Part shown: positions 50,835 through 61,162 of the stretch, piece after piece | Numbering within the stretch: the stretch's first letter is position 1 | Layout: each line of letters starts with the position of its first letter | Assembly: GCA_947473305.1 (NCBI GenBank) | Contig: CANJCB010000005.1 | Location: 1-64,000, forward strand | DNA: 64,000 nt | Direction of reading: 5' to 3' | Source of the DNA: Rhodospirillales bacterium | GTDB lineage: Bacteria; Pseudomonadota; Alphaproteobacteria; ATCC43930; CGMCC-115725 | Translations under genes and position numbers: made by a program | Notes under the pieces: model-generated | What the model saw: the letters and a program-made list of their open reading frames with translations, nothing else | Database searches by the model: none | Told to the model about the DNA's origin: nothing

Positions 50835-52712
50835 ATGTCCGAACAGGAAAGCCCGCTCGAAAGCTTCAAGCGATCGACCGCCGCCACCGTGAGGGCGATG
50901 GCGGAACGGGAAGACCTGACCGTGACCTATGGCGCGGCCGAGGTCGCCGGGGCCACCGGCGCCCGCGTCCGCCTGCCGCTGCCGCCGCGCGATCTCGATC
51001 CCGCGGAAGCGGCGCAGGTCCGGGGGGCTGCCGATGCGGCGGCCTTGCGGCTGCGCTATCACGACGCCCAGATCCATAACCGCCGCGCGCCCTCGGGCGA
51101 GGTGGCGCGGGCGATCTTCGACGGCGTCGAGCAGGCGCGGGTCGAGGCGCTGGGTGTCCGCCGCATGGTGGGCGTCGGGGCCAATCTGACGGCCATGCTG
51201 GAGGAGCGCTACCGGCGCGAGGGTCTCGACCGGGTCATGGACCGCAGCGAGGCGACCCTGCCCGAGGCCATGCGTCTCCTCGTCCGCGAGGCGCTGACCG
51301 GCGAGCCGCCGCCGCCCGCCGCCAAAGCCATGGTCGATGCCTGGCGCAGCATCATGGAGGGGCAGGTCGCCCGCGATCTCGTGGAGCTCGACGCGGCGAT
51401 CCAGGACCAGGATTCCTATTCCAAGCTGACCCGGCGGCTGATCCAGGATCTCGACCTCGATCTCGGCGAGATGGAGCAGGAAACCGACAGCCAGGAAGCC
51501 GAAAGCGAAGGCGAAGAGGACGCCGAAGGCGACAGCGAGAGCGATAGCGACGGCGGCGAGGGCCAGGTCGCGGGCTCCGAGGGTTCGCTCGAAACCGGCG
51601 AGCCCGAAAGTTCCGAGCAGGACGGCGAGACCAGCGGCACCGAGGAAGGCGACGGCGAGATGATGCCGGGCTCGGGCGACGAGGACCCGGACAAGCCGGG
51701 CCGTCCGGGCACGCTCCAGCGCAACGCCTCCGACAAGGACGATCCCAACGTCTACCGCGCCTTCACCTTGCAATGCGACGAGGTCTGCAACGCCGACGAT
51801 CTTTGCGATCCGGACGAGCTGACCCGGCTGCGCGCTCTGCTGGACCAGCAATTGGCGCATCTCCAATCCGTGACCTCGAAGCTCGCCAACCGGCTGCAGC
51901 GGCGGCTGATGGCGAAACAGACCCGCGCCTGGGAATTCGATCTGGAAGAAGGGATGCTCGATCCCGCGCGGCTGTCCCGCGTGGTGACCAATCCGACCTA
52001 TCCCTTGTCCTATAAGATCGAGAAGGAAATGAATTTCCGGGACACGGTGGTGTCCCTGTTGATCGACAACTCGGGCTCCATGAGGGGCCGGCCGATCACC
52101 GTGGCCGCGATGAGCGCCGATCTCCTGGCCCGCACTCTGGAGCGCTGCGGCGTCAAGGTCGAGATCCTCGGTTTCACCACGCGCGCCTGGAAGGGCGGGC
52201 AGTCGCGGGAACGCTGGATCGCCGCCGGAAAACCGCCGAATCCCGGCCGGCTCAATGACCTGCGCCACATCGTCTATAAGCCGGCGGATGCGCCCTGGCG
52301 GCGCGCGCGGCGGAACCTCGGCCTGATGCTGAGGGAAGGCATCCTCAAGGAGAATATCGACGGCGAGGCCTTGGCCTGGGCCCATGGGCGGCTGATCGCC
52401 CGGTCCGAGCAGCGCCGCATCCTGATGGTGATTTCCGACGGCGCGCCGGTCGACGATTCGACCCTCTCGGTCAATCCGGGCAACTATCTCGAACGGCACC
52501 TGCGCGAGGTCATCGCCGATATCGAGCGCAATTCGCCGGTCGAACTGGTGGCCATCGGCATCGGCCACGACGTGACTCGCTACTACCGCCGCGCCGTCAC
52601 CATCGTGGACGCCGAGCAACTGGGCGGGACCATGCTGGAAAAGCTGGCGGAGCTTTTCGACGAGGATGCGAAGGTCGTGGGCGGCGGAAAGAAGCGGGGC
52701 CGGGCGGCTTAG
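50835..52712 (+). CDS. cobT: Cobaltochelatase subunit CobT
   Basis: 625 residues. An N-terminal domain (residues 1-210) is followed by a very acidic Glu/Asp/Ser linker (about 211-300) and a C-terminal von Willebrand factor A domain with the MIDAS motif Asp411-x-Ser413-x-Ser415 ([13 protein letters not shown]) and later [11 protein letters not shown]. It forms the chaperone-like ring with CobS that helps CobN chelate cobalt. The length agrees with known CobT (about 630). Confidence 0.95.
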   Translation: MSEQESPLESFKRSTAATVRAMAEREDLTVTYGAAEVAGATGARVRLPLPPRDLDPAEAAQVRGAADAAALRLRYHDAQIHNRRAPSGEVARAIFDGVEQARVEALGVRRMVGVGANLTAMLEERYRREGLDRVMDRSEATLPEAMRLLVREALTGEPPPPAAKAMVDAWRSIMEGQVARDLVELDAAIQDQDSYSKLTRRLIQDLDLDLGEMEQETDSQEAESEGEEDAEGDSESDSDGGEGQVAGSEGSLETGEPESSEQDGETSGTEEGDGEMMPGSGDEDPDKPGRPGTLQRNASDKDDPNVYRAFTLQCDEVCNADDLCDPDELTRLRALLDQQLAHLQSVTSKLANRLQRRLMAKQTRAWEFDLEEGMLDPARLSRVVTNPTYPLSYKIEKEMNFRDTVVSLLIDNSGSMRGRPITVAAMSADLLARTLERCGVKVEILGFTTRAWKGGQSRERWIAAGKPPNPGRLNDLRHIVYKPADAPWRRARRNLGLMLREGILKENIDGEALAWAHGRLIARSEQRRILMVISDGAPVDDSTLSVNPGNYLERHLREVIADIERNSPVELVAIGIGHDVTRYYRRAVTIVDAEQLGGTMLEKLAELFDEDAKVVGGGKKRGRAA

Positions 52713-52737
52713 GGGCTGAGTCTTTCCGAGCATGAAG

Positions 52738-52935
52738 TCCCTCTCCGCCCCTGGCGAAACTTGCTTCGCCAACCGGCAGCGCAAGCTCTGCTTGCGCGAG
52801 AGGCAGGGGGAGAGGGATTAGGGTGAGGTGGGCGAGGGCGGTCAGCGCCCGAGCGTTTTGCCGCTTGCATATTTCTCTCCCACATCTAGCGGACGGCGCG
52901 ACCTACCTCATCCTCCCCGCTATGCGGGTCCCTTC
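52738..52935. repeat. Family C repeat with a nested double-hairpin element
   Basis: Family C arms TCCCTCTCCGCCCC and GGGGGAGAGGGATTAGGGTG enclose a nested unit (52752-52803): GGCGAAACTTGCTTCGCC, then CCGGCAGCGCAAG-CTCT-GCTTGCGCGAGAGG. The last part is the reverse complement of the nested unit at 60258-60289. It sits between cobT and tamB; I see no gene in 52713-52979. Confidence 0.75.
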
Positions 52936-52979
52936 CTTCTTCCTCCGCAAGCGGCCGGAGAAGGACGTTTGAGACACCC

Positions 52980-55900
52980 TCAATAATCCAGCTTCCACGT
53001 CACCCCGACGCCTGTCCCGCCCTGCTGTCCCACGGTCGTATCCACCGTCACATGGGGCGTGATCTCGACCTGCAATTGCAACTGCCCGGAGGTCGCGGAA
53101 AGGCCCTGGCTCACGCCGACATAGACCCCGTCGGCCACGTATTTCCCCGCGTTGAGCGCCGCGCCGCTCATCCCGCCCGATTGGGAGTTCGCGCCGCTGT
53201 CGCCGCCCATCGCGGGCAGGCCGAGGCTGCGGGTCTTTTCCGGCGCGCCGACGCCCAACCGGTCGAGGCCGAGCTTCTTCCTCACCCGGTCCATGATCCC
53301 GGCCCCGCCGTGGCCGCTCAAGGCCGCCGCCGTCTGGGCGATCTCCAGCCCCTGGGCCGGCGTGATCTGGGTGAGGCTCGACCCGAAGAGCACCCGCGAC
53401 AGCACCTCGTCCTGGGGCAGGGGCGGTTCCGAGGACAGCTTCAGCGAGGGGGCGGATGCCGTGCCCGAGATCTGGATCTTGGCGGTGATGTCGTTCTTGG
53501 CCGCCTGGGCCAGGATGTCGATGACCGGGTCGATCTTGGTCCCGCCGGGAAAGTCGATGGTCCCTTCGCTCAGCACGAAATTGGTGCCGGCAAAGCTGAA
53601 GGTGCCGCGCGCGATGCTGAGGCGGCCCGTGATCTCCGGCGCCAGGCTGGTGCCGCCGATGGCGATATTGCCCTGCCATTCCGAATCGAGGCCGCGCCCG
53701 CGCACGAAAACCTGACGCGAGACGGCGACCTTGATCGCCAGCGCGAGCTTGAAGGCCTGCGCCTCGCGGGGCACGGCGCGGGGATCGGCGAGCACCCGGC
53801 CGGTCTTGCTGTCGATCTTCACGACCTCCACCGCGCCGATCCCGGCGCTGGGCTTGTCGGGGATCTGGATATCGGCGCGGTCGACGGTGAGCGCCGCTTC
53901 GAGGCGCGGCTCGGTCATCGGGCCTTTCAGCAGCACGGAGCCGCTCATGCTGGCGATGGCGTCGTCGCGGCGGACCACGCGGAAGCCCGATATCTGACTG
54001 GTGAAATCGAGCGCCGGACCCTTGGCTGCGGCAAGATCGACGGCGCCGGAAGCGGTGATCCGCCCGCGCTGGCTGTCGGAAGCCGAGAAGGATTTGAGCT
54101 GGAGCTTGTCCCGGTTGCCTATGAGCTCGACCTGGACGTTATCGACGATGGTCCCAAGGATCAGGCTCTCGTAGCGGCCCCGGGCGATGGTGACCGTGCC
54201 GGTCGCGTCGGGCTCTCCCACGGTGCCTTTCACCGTGACGTCGATATGGAACTGGCCGGAGAGCCGGTCCTCGCCCAGGGGCAGGAGGTCGGCGAGATTG
54301 GCGATCTCGCCGTCGCCCTCGACCTTCATGGCGATGGCGGCGGCGGGCGGCAGGGTGACCGCCAGGGTTTTGGGTTCCAGATGCAGCGGCACCGAGCCCG
54401 AGAATCCCAAGGCCGCGCCTTGGTTGCCCGCCGCGCGGCCCCGGAAATCGACCTTGTCGTTGCGCCAATCGGCCTCCATCACCAGGCCGATAGGCGGCAG
54501 GTCGGGGCGGGAGGCGGCGGCGAATTGCAGCTTCTCCGCGTCGAGGATGAAATGGCCCTCGGGCTTGACCGTGGTGCCGGAAACCGAGATCTCGAAACCG
54601 AGGGTGCCGCCGACATCCTCCGCCTTGCCGAATTTGGCGATGGTGCCCACGGGCAGGTTTTTCGCCTGAAGCTTGAGCTTGAGGTTCTGGCCCTTGATGG
54701 AGCCATCGCCGCTGAAGCCGCCCGAGCCGAAGCCCAAGTCGAAATCGCTGAAGGAAATCTCGTCCTTGCGATAGGCGACGGTCAGCGCCTTGCGGAGTTC
54801 CAGCTTCGCCTCGCCCACGGTGCCGGAGAAGCGGGTGAGCTTCAGCGTCTTTTCGGTGGCGCCGATGGTGGCATCGAGCGCGGTCACGAGGTCGATCTTG
54901 GCGCCGATCTGCCCATGGGTCTCGATGGTCCCGGTGAAATGCCCCGGCTTGTCGGAATTGGCATTGACCTTGACCGAGGAAAGATCGCCCTGGGGCAGCC
55001 GGATATCGGCGAGATCCAGCAGCGCCCGGCCCGAGGGCTTGCCCAAGAGATCGTCGAGCCGGGCCGTGATCAGGGTCTTGTTCACCGCGACGAGATCGCC
55101 ATAGGCGAGCCCCGTTCCGGTGAAGGTGAGATCGAGCGCCTGCCCCTTGGCGGTGCTGAGCGCGATCCTGAAATCGGCGGAGCCCCCGATCGGTGCGCCC
55201 GCGAGAGCCTGCCAGGGCTTCAGGTCCGGGATCTTGCCGGTCAGGGCTCCCGTGGCGGTCATCTTGGCGGGATTGGCGAGCAGATTGCCGGTGACCGCCG
55301 CGCCGCCCGCCGCGATCCTGATCCCGTCGATCGCCACCAGGCCGTTGGGCTTGATCGCCACATCGGCATGGGCGGTGCCGTCGAGCTTGTCGGCGCGGAA
55401 GCTCGCTTCGAATTTCCCGGCGGGTTGCCGCCCGTTCGCCATGGCGAGCTTCGCCTGGATCCGGTCGAGCCGCTGGGCGCCCGCCACGATATCGCTGCCG
55501 TCGATGCTGAGTTGGAGGGCGGGGGCGGTCAGCAGGCCTTCCGCCGTACCGGCGATGGAGAGGCGGCCTTTTGTCTGCTGGCCGAGCGCGCGGCCGACCC
55601 CGTCGAGCTTCGCCACATCGAGCTTCCACCGGGCGGAGATGCGGTCGGCGGGAGCGGGCAGGGTGGCATTGGCGCTGAGCTTCACATCCGGCCCGTCGAG
55701 GGTCACGTCGCTGATCGTGAGCGCCCCGTCCGCGCCGCGCCTGGCCTCAGCGCCGAAAGTCACTTTCGAGCCCAGGAGCGCGTCGCCCGCCGGGACGCCC
55801 GTCGCGAAACGGTCGATGGAGCCCGAGAGGCTGGCCGACGCCTCGCCGGTTTCGGCGATAACGAGCTTGGCGTCGATCTCGGCGACGCCCGTGACCTTGA

Positions 55901-57389
55901 CCCCGGCCAGGGCTTCGAGGAGCCGCAGGTCCGGGATGGTCAGATGAACGTCGCCCTGGGCCGCGCCGGAAGCCGCCGCTTCCCCGGCGAGCTTGAGGTC
56001 GATGCCCGGCGCAGAGGCGGTGAATTCGCGGATCGTCGTCCTGTTCCGGGTGCTGTCGTAGGTCCCGTCGAGCTTCCAGTCGATGGAGGAGCCGACCTCG
56101 CCCGGCAGGGTAACGTCGGGCGCCGCGACATTGGTGACGCGGCCGCTGCCGGCGATGTCGAATTTCCCGGTCTCGTTCGAAGGCGAGAGGGTCGCCAGGA
56201 GCGAGGTCATTCCGGCCGCCGCTCCCGCATAGCGCAGGTCGCCGAGATCCGCCGCGATCTCGGCCTTGGGCCGGGACATGGCGCCGGAGACGGTGAGATC
56301 GACCGCCCCGCGCCCCGCGAGATCCGCCCCGACGAGCGGTCCGAATTTTTCCAGCGCGGGCAGCACGAGATGGGCATGGGCCGCCAACGCATCCGAGCCG
56401 GGGTCGTAGCTGCCCGAGCCGGTGAGCGACCCGGCCGCGAGATTGAGATCCAGCCGGTCGAGCCTGTAGCTGCCCTTGTCGCTGGCGATGAGATCGGCGG
56501 CGAAATCCGCCTTGTCTCCCGCGAGCGCCGCGAAATCCGGGGGCAGGAGGTCGGCCAGCGCCGCCTCGCCCTTGGCCGAGACATGATAGGCTCGCTTCAT
56601 CTTGGCGATGGTCACGGTGGCGGTGACGCCCGCCTTTTGCCCCGCCGTTGCCACGAGATCGCCGCGCCAGGTCGCCAAAGGCCCGTCGCCCTTGAGCTTC
56701 AGCGAGACGGGCAGGGGGGCGTTGCGGCCGAGAAGATCAGCCAGGATATGGCCTGTCGGTTCCGCCACGTCGCCGTCGAGGGCGAGGCGCAGGGGCTCGC
56801 CGCCGAGCGCCAGCCTGAAGGCCGCGCGGCCCGGCTGTCCGTCGATCCGCTCCACGGCGAGATCGGCGTCGGCCTTGCCTCTTTCGAGACCGCCGGACCC
56901 GGAAATTGACACGGCCACCGGCTCGCCCAGAACAGCTTCGGCGAGCCTCAGGCTCTCGATCTTCAGCGCGTCGAGACGAATCGCAACAGACAGCTGCGGC
57001 ATGGACAGGGGGCCGCTGCCGCTGCTCTTGCCGTCGCCCTGGGGCACATGCCGCAGCACGATCTCCCGCGCGGCAAGGCGTTCGACGTGAAGCCGACGAT
57101 GGAGCAACTCGCCCAGGGCGACTTTGAGGGTCGCGTCATGGATTGTGAGATAGACGCCCTGGGCGTCGGAAAGGCTGATTTCCGCGACGCGCAAGTCCCC
57201 GGGAACCGAGCCTTCGAGCCCCGAGACGGTCGCGGGCGCCCCGGGGCTGGAGAGCGCGGCGGCAAGCCGCTCCGCGATCCAATTCCTGCCGAAGCGGGTT
57301 TGTGCCGTGCCGTAGAGGGCGACCGCCAAAAGCGCCAAGGCGGTCAGCGTCCCGACGGTCGCGACCCCTAAGCGTTTGAGCCAGCGCAT
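52980..57389 (-). CDS. tamB: Translocation and assembly module subunit TamB
   Basis: 1469 residues, the normal TamB size class. One N-terminal signal-anchor helix (GVATVGTLTALALLAVALYG), a very long beta-strand-rich periplasmic body, and the C-terminal DUF490/TamB domain (about the last 400 residues), ending in a beta-strand GVGVTWKLDY. It bridges the inner membrane to TamA in the outer membrane for insertion of autotransporters and some outer-membrane proteins, or for anterograde phospholipid transport. It follows tamA (spacing 79 bp) with an 18-bp tandem repeat between them. Confidence 0.95.
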   Translation of the reverse strand: MRWLKRLGVATVGTLTALALLAVALYGTAQTRFGRNWIAERLAAALSSPGAPATVSGLEGSVPGDLRVAEISLSDAQGVYLTIHDATLKVALGELLHRRLHVERLAAREIVLRHVPQGDGKSSGSGPLSMPQLSVAIRLDALKIESLRLAEAVLGEPVAVSISGSGGLERGKADADLAVERIDGQPGRAAFRLALGGEPLRLALDGDVAEPTGHILADLLGRNAPLPVSLKLKGDGPLATWRGDLVATAGQKAGVTATVTIAKMKRAYHVSAKGEAALADLLPPDFAALAGDKADFAADLIASDKGSYRLDRLDLNLAAGSLTGSGSYDPGSDALAAHAHLVLPALEKFGPLVGADLAGRGAVDLTVSGAMSRPKAEIAADLGDLRYAGAAAGMTSLLATLSPSNETGKFDIAGSGRVTNVAAPDVTLPGEVGSSIDWKLDGTYDSTRNRTTIREFTASAPGIDLKLAGEAAASGAAQGDVHLTIPDLRLLEALAGVKVTGVAEIDAKLVIAETGEASASLSGSIDRFATGVPAGDALLGSKVTFGAEARRGADGALTISDVTLDGPDVKLSANATLPAPADRISARWKLDVAKLDGVGRALGQQTKGRLSIAGTAEGLLTAPALQLSIDGSDIVAGAQRLDRIQAKLAMANGRQPAGKFEASFRADKLDGTAHADVAIKPNGLVAIDGIRIAAGGAAVTGNLLANPAKMTATGALTGKIPDLKPWQALAGAPIGGSADFRIALSTAKGQALDLTFTGTGLAYGDLVAVNKTLITARLDDLLGKPSGRALLDLADIRLPQGDLSSVKVNANSDKPGHFTGTIETHGQIGAKIDLVTALDATIGATEKTLKLTRFSGTVGEAKLELRKALTVAYRKDEISFSDFDLGFGSGGFSGDGSIKGQNLKLKLQAKNLPVGTIAKFGKAEDVGGTLGFEISVSGTTVKPEGHFILDAEKLQFAAASRPDLPPIGLVMEADWRNDKVDFRGRAAGNQGAALGFSGSVPLHLEPKTLAVTLPPAAAIAMKVEGDGEIANLADLLPLGEDRLSGQFHIDVTVKGTVGEPDATGTVTIARGRYESLILGTIVDNVQVELIGNRDKLQLKSFSASDSQRGRITASGAVDLAAAKGPALDFTSQISGFRVVRRDDAIASMSGSVLLKGPMTEPRLEAALTVDRADIQIPDKPSAGIGAVEVVKIDSKTGRVLADPRAVPREAQAFKLALAIKVAVSRQVFVRGRGLDSEWQGNIAIGGTSLAPEITGRLSIARGTFSFAGTNFVLSEGTIDFPGGTKIDPVIDILAQAAKNDITAKIQISGTASAPSLKLSSEPPLPQDEVLSRVLFGSSLTQITPAQGLEIAQTAAALSGHGGAGIMDRVRKKLGLDRLGVGAPEKTRSLGLPAMGGDSGANSQSGGMSGAALNAGKYVADGVYVGVSQGLSATSGQLQLQVEITPHVTVDTTVGQQGGTGVGVTWKLDY

Positions 57390-57403
57390 TACAACCTTGG
57401 AAA

Positions 57404-57475
57404 GCCGATACGATCTAAAAAGCCAATACGATCTAAAAAGCCAATACGATCTAAAAAGCCAATACGATCTAAAAA
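57404..57475. repeat. 18-bp tandem repeat, four copies, at the tamA-tamB junction
   Basis: Four units of GCCAATACGATCTAAAAA at 57404-57421, 57422-57439, 57440-57457 and 57458-57475. The first has one substitution (GCCGATA), the other three are identical. The last unit contains the tamA stop codon (57469-57471, minus strand), so the repeats begin in the 3' end of tamA and fill the spacer to tamB. The start codon and an AAGG ribosome site of tamB lie 14 bases beyond. Confidence 0.9.
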
Positions 57476-59307
57476 GCCTGTCCCAAGCTTATATAGAACT
57501 GGATCGGGCTATCGAAAGACCGGCCGTTGAGCGGTGTGGCGATGTCGAGCCTTATGGGGCCGATGGCGGTGTAATAGCGAACGCCGATCCCCGCCCCATA
57601 GAAGAGGGTGAAATTCGTCGGGAAGGCGTCGGGATAGACATTGCCCGCCTCCAGGAAGGGGACGATGCCGATGGTCTCGGTGATCTTGTAGCGCAGCTCC
57701 AGGCCAAGCTCGAGGCTCGACACCCCGCCGAGAGGCCGGTCGGCGGTATCGACCGGGCCGGCCTTCTGATAGCCGAAGCCTCGGACCGATCCGCCGCCGC
57801 CGGCATAGAGGCGCTTGTCGATGGGGACCTGGTTGCGGCTCGCTCCGGCGATGGATCCCAAGGCCCCGAAGGCCGCGAGCACGTAGCGGTTCTGGTCGTC
57901 GTTGCCGAGCTTCTTGTAGAGGCTTCCGGAAAAGCGCGTGGAGAGGAAGGCGAGATCCGGGCCGGCGGCGATGCTGCGGTAAGGCGTGGCGGTCACGGCG
58001 GCCCGCTTCCCCTTGGTGGGGTCGAGGAGATCGTCGGTCCCGTCGTATTTCAGGGTAAAGGGCAGGCCGACCAGGGAATAGCTGCCGTTGGCGGCGCTTT
58101 CGGTGATGCGGGCATGTTCGAACTGGAGGCCGAGGCTGGTGGTGACCGTGCCGAAATAGCGGCGCTCCAACCCGGTGAAGATTTTCTCCCGCCGGCTCGT
58201 ATAGGCGTCGGGTGTCTCGTTGGCGAATTCGGCGTTGGCGAGGAAATCCTGATCGACGCCGTGGAAATCGGGTTTCCGGAAATTGACCGCCGCGCCGTAT
58301 TGCTGCTGCGCCAGGATTGTGGTGACGCGGAGCTGCTCGCCTTGGCCGAAGAGGTTGCGGTGCTCCCAATAGGCGCGGCCGCCGAGGCCCTGGCTGGTGT
58401 TGTAATCGACGCCGGCGCCGATGGAGCGCACCGGGCGTTCGGTCACCGCCACGGCCATGGGCACCTCGCCGTTGGGGCTCGCTTCGGTCGGATGCTCGAT
58501 CTTGATGGTGGAGAAGAGGCCGCTCTTCACCAGCGACTGCTGGGTCTGGTCGACCTTGCGGCTGTCGTAGGGCTCGCCCTCCTGCCAGCGGATCTTGCGC
58601 TCGACGAAGACCTTCTCGACCTTCGAGGTGCCCGTGACGGTGGCGGCGCCGAAGCGGACATCCGGCCCCGGATCGACCACATAGGTGAGGTCCATGGAAT
58701 GGGTCGCGATATCGATCACCGCCTTGCGGTCGGCGATCCGGGCATAGGGCCGGCCATGCCGGCTGTAGTCGGCGATGACCCTGCCTTCCGCCTCGACGAT
58801 GACGTCGGAGCGCGCGGGCTTTGTCGTGCCGAGCCCGAAGGCCAGGGGATCGAGCGGCAGCTTCTCGCCGGAGGAGGTCTGGAACTCCACCTTGCGGAAG
58901 ACATAGAGCGGGCCGGGCTCGACCTTCACCTTAATCTTCTGGGGATCTTCCTTCTCGGCGATCTCGAAGCCGACCTTGGCTTCCCAATATCCGGCCGAAT
59001 GGAGCACGTCGAGGAGGCGGGGCACATCGTCCTCGGCCCGGCGGCGCAGGGCGGCTTCCGAAGGCGGCGGCTTGTCCTGGAGCGAGACGAGGCGGGAGAC
59101 GGCCTCGAATTGGGACGAAAGGCTGTCGATCCCCTCGATCTCAACCTCGTAGGGAACCGCGGTCGCGGGTTCTTCGCCCTTGGCCTCGGCGGCGGTGACC
59201 TTGTCGCCCTGGGCAGCCGGCGGCGGCTTGTCCCCGGCGCAGGCCGCGCAGAGCGCCAGGAAGGCGACGGAAAGCAAGAGCTTAAGCTGCAGGTAACTTG
59301 TCCCCAC
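57469..59307 (-). CDS. tamA: TamA-type outer-membrane assembly protein (BamA/Omp85 superfamily)
   Basis: About 612 residues from GTG 59307, chosen because it directly begins a signal peptide (TSYLQLKLLLSVAFLALCAACAG); the frame is open to 59484 but the extra residues look non-coding. Three POTRA-like domains (VEIEGIDSLSSQFEAVSRL; KVKVEPGPLYVFRKVEFQTS; TVTGTSKVEKVFVERKIRWQ) and a 16-strand barrel with YAGGGGSVRGFGYQ and a terminal Phe (YISLGQAF). It works with TamB. The upstream gene upp is 85 bp away on the same strand. Confidence 0.9.
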   Translation of the reverse strand: MGTSYLQLKLLLSVAFLALCAACAGDKPPPAAQGDKVTAAEAKGEEPATAVPYEVEIEGIDSLSSQFEAVSRLVSLQDKPPPSEAALRRRAEDDVPRLLDVLHSAGYWEAKVGFEIAEKEDPQKIKVKVEPGPLYVFRKVEFQTSSGEKLPLDPLAFGLGTTKPARSDVIVEAEGRVIADYSRHGRPYARIADRKAVIDIATHSMDLTYVVDPGPDVRFGAATVTGTSKVEKVFVERKIRWQEGEPYDSRKVDQTQQSLVKSGLFSTIKIEHPTEASPNGEVPMAVAVTERPVRSIGAGVDYNTSQGLGGRAYWEHRNLFGQGEQLRVTTILAQQQYGAAVNFRKPDFHGVDQDFLANAEFANETPDAYTSRREKIFTGLERRYFGTVTTSLGLQFEHARITESAANGSYSLVGLPFTLKYDGTDDLLDPTKGKRAAVTATPYRSIAAGPDLAFLSTRFSGSLYKKLGNDDQNRYVLAAFGALGSIAGASRNQVPIDKRLYAGGGGSVRGFGYQKAGPVDTADRPLGGVSSLELGLELRYKITETIGIVPFLEAGNVYPDAFPTNFTLFYGAGIGVRYYTAIGPIRLDIATPLNGRSFDSPIQFYISLGQAF

Positions 59308-59392
59308 CCGTCCGGTCCCACCCCATATGCCGGAACCCTCCCGGTCCCGGGAGTGACTTGGCGCAACCCGCCGCGCTGTCAACCGAGCGGCC

Positions 59393-60043
59393 TCATTTCG
59401 TGCCGTAGAGCCGGTCCCCCGCATCGCCCAGGCCCGGCACGATATAGGCGTTCTCGTCGAGCCTCTCGTCGACCGCCGCCACATAGATCCTCACCCTGGG
59501 ATGGGCGGCGGTGAAGGCCTGGAGGCCCTCGGGCGCGGCGATCAGCGCCATGAAGCGGATCGTTTCGTCTGGCACGCCGTGACGGTTCAACACATCCACC
59601 GCATGGATCGCCGAATAGCCTGTGGCAAGCATGGGATCGACCAGGATGAAGGGCCGATCGCCGGGATCGGGCAGGCGGACGAGATATTCCACCGGCCGCT
59701 TCGTCTCATGGTCGCGATAGAGCCCGATATGTCCCGCGCGCGCCGCCGGAATGAGCTCGTGAAGCCCATCCGCCATGCCGAGCCCGGCGCGCAGGATCGA
59801 GACGATGGCGACCTTCTTGCCGGAGAGCCGGGGGGTGTCCATGACCGCCAGCGGCGTCTCGATCCGCGCGGTCCCGAGGGCCAGGTCACGGGTGATCTCG
59901 TAGCCCATCAAGAGCGCGATCTCGCGCAGGAGTTGCCGGAACGCGACGGTCGGCGTCTCCCGGTCCCTGACGAGGCCGAGCTTATGCTGGATCAAGGGGT
60001 GATCGAGGACGGTGACGGAGGGAAAGCGCGGGTCGGTGGCCAT
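59393..60043 (-). CDS. upp: Uracil phosphoribosyltransferase
   Basis: 216 residues. It makes UMP from uracil and PRPP (salvage). PRPP-binding loop [18 protein letters not shown], an N-terminal [24 protein letters not shown], uracil-recognition part [19 protein letters not shown], and C-terminal [29 protein letters not shown]. Normal length. Confidence 0.97.
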   Translation of the reverse strand: MATDPRFPSVTVLDHPLIQHKLGLVRDRETPTVAFRQLLREIALLMGYEITRDLALGTARIETPLAVMDTPRLSGKKVAIVSILRAGLGMADGLHELIPAARAGHIGLYRDHETKRPVEYLVRLPDPGDRPFILVDPMLATGYSAIHAVDVLNRHGVPDETIRFMALIAAPEGLQAFTAAHPRVRIYVAAVDERLDENAYIVPGLGDAGDRLYGTK

Positions 60044-60112
60044 GGCGGGAGAATGGACTTTTCAGGTTTAAAAACGAAGAGCATTCCGTGGCGGGGCGTA
60101 TCGTTGATCGCC

Positions 60113-60308
60113 TGAAAGTCCTTCTCCGTCCGCTTGCGGGGGGAGAAGGATTTAGGATGGGGCGAGGGCGCGCGGGCGCCGGAGCATCTTGCCGGTGGAG
60201 GGATGCTCGGGCTTAAAGCCCGCCCTCGCCCCACCTCAGCCCGGCCCTCTCCCCCAGCCTCTCGCGCAAGCGGGCTTGCGCTGCCGGCCAGGCGGAGAGG
60301 GAGAAGAG
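60113..60308. repeat. Family C repeat with a nested single-hairpin element
   Basis: Left arm GTCCTTCTCCGTCCGCTTGCG and GGGGGAGAAGGATTTAGGATGG, right arm CCCGGCCCTCTCCCCCAGCC and CGGAGAGGGA. A GAGGGCG...CGCCCTC pair lies inside. The nested unit CTCTCGCGCAAGC-GGGC-TTGCGCTGCCGG is at 60259-60288. The remaining gap, 60309-60466, is AT-rich and probably holds the promoter for the next gene; I see no gene in 60044-60466. Confidence 0.75.
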
Positions 60309-60466
60309 TTTTCCGTCTCCCTCCCCTTGCATAAAATCGAGTCATTCGCCCAAAAAATAGGCTTAGGCACAAATTTAGGGAAAACTTTAAATAAACGTTG
60401 CGGTTAATTTCCTATTAATTTAGGTTGACCCTTGTTGGTTAGATCCTTCGGGGAACACCGCCCAAC

Positions 60467-61162
60467 ATGCAATTTGGCCTTTCCTACAAGCCCACCACTT
60501 TCGCCGAGCGCGGGGCGGTTGTCGCTTTCACCACTCCGGCCCTCACCGGTTGCCGCATCCGTCGTGGCTACAAGCAGGGGCTGGAGATCCTGGTGCCCAA
60601 TCTGGCCCAGGGCCGGGGCACCTATGTGATCCCGGCGGCGGGGTTGCAGGACGTCCTGACCCTCACGCTCCACGACCGCCTCCTGCTGACCGAGCTTCAG
60701 GACCAGCTTCAGATCCATCCTTCCGCCGTCCGCACGGTGGAGCAGAGGGTCGCCTCCATGGGGATCGCGGGGCCGGTGCCGATGGCCGCCGCCAACCGGG
60801 CGAACGGTGCTGAGACCAAGGGCCGGCTGCTGACGAATTATCTCCTGATCGGCCAGGTCGTGGCGCTCGACGGCCGCTCCGCCGACGAGACCCTCCAGAT
60901 CATCGACACCGCCAAGGGCCAGGCGGAAATCCGCGACTCGCTCCACCGCATCGCCGGGCGCGTGGGCTGCACGACCCGCGAACTCGACGACCGGATCGCG
61001 GAGCTGAGCCAATTCGCCGCACAGGTCGGGTTGAAGCATGCGCCGGGCACCCTGGGGTGCGGGTCGAGGTCGACGAGCTTGGCCGTTTCCGCGACGAGAT
61101 GCGCGCCTGGATGGCCGATGCGGCCCCGGAGCACGCGGCTGTCTCGCGCTATTGCGCGCTGA
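60467..61162 (+). CDS. Uncharacterised protein, N-terminal part (probably frameshifted)
   Basis: 231 residues, but the last 35 or so (after QVGLKHAPGT) are low-complexity Ser/Arg text unlike the rest. In frame, the product reads MQFGLSYKPTTFAERG, then several helices (LTNYLLIGQVVALDG; RDSLHRIAGRVGCTTRELDDRI). A one-base change near 61050-61056 would join it to the following frame (GVRVEVDELGRFRDEMRAWM), giving one protein of about 366 residues. I do not recognise a family. An AT-rich leader with no clear promoter boxes precedes it. Confidence 0.55.
   Translation: MQFGLSYKPTTFAERGAVVAFTTPALTGCRIRRGYKQGLEILVPNLAQGRGTYVIPAAGLQDVLTLTLHDRLLLTELQDQLQIHPSAVRTVEQRVASMGIAGPVPMAAANRANGAETKGRLLTNYLLIGQVVALDGRSADETLQIIDTAKGQAEIRDSLHRIAGRVGCTTRELDDRIAELSQFAAQVGLKHAPGTLGCGSRSTSLAVSATRCAPGWPMRPRSTRLSRAIAR

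Noticed and set aside
53052-56909. A 1285-codon open frame on the plus strand opposite tamB
   Set aside because: It is exactly antisense to tamB, has no domain and has the amino-acid bias expected of GC-rich antisense frames.
57404-57475. CRISPR-like array
   Set aside because: The 18-bp units are directly adjacent with no spacers, and no cas gene is near.
57376-59514. A 712-codon open frame on the plus strand opposite tamA
   Set aside because: Antisense to a real Omp85 gene; the repeated YDLKSQ at its start is only the 18-bp tandem repeat read in one frame.
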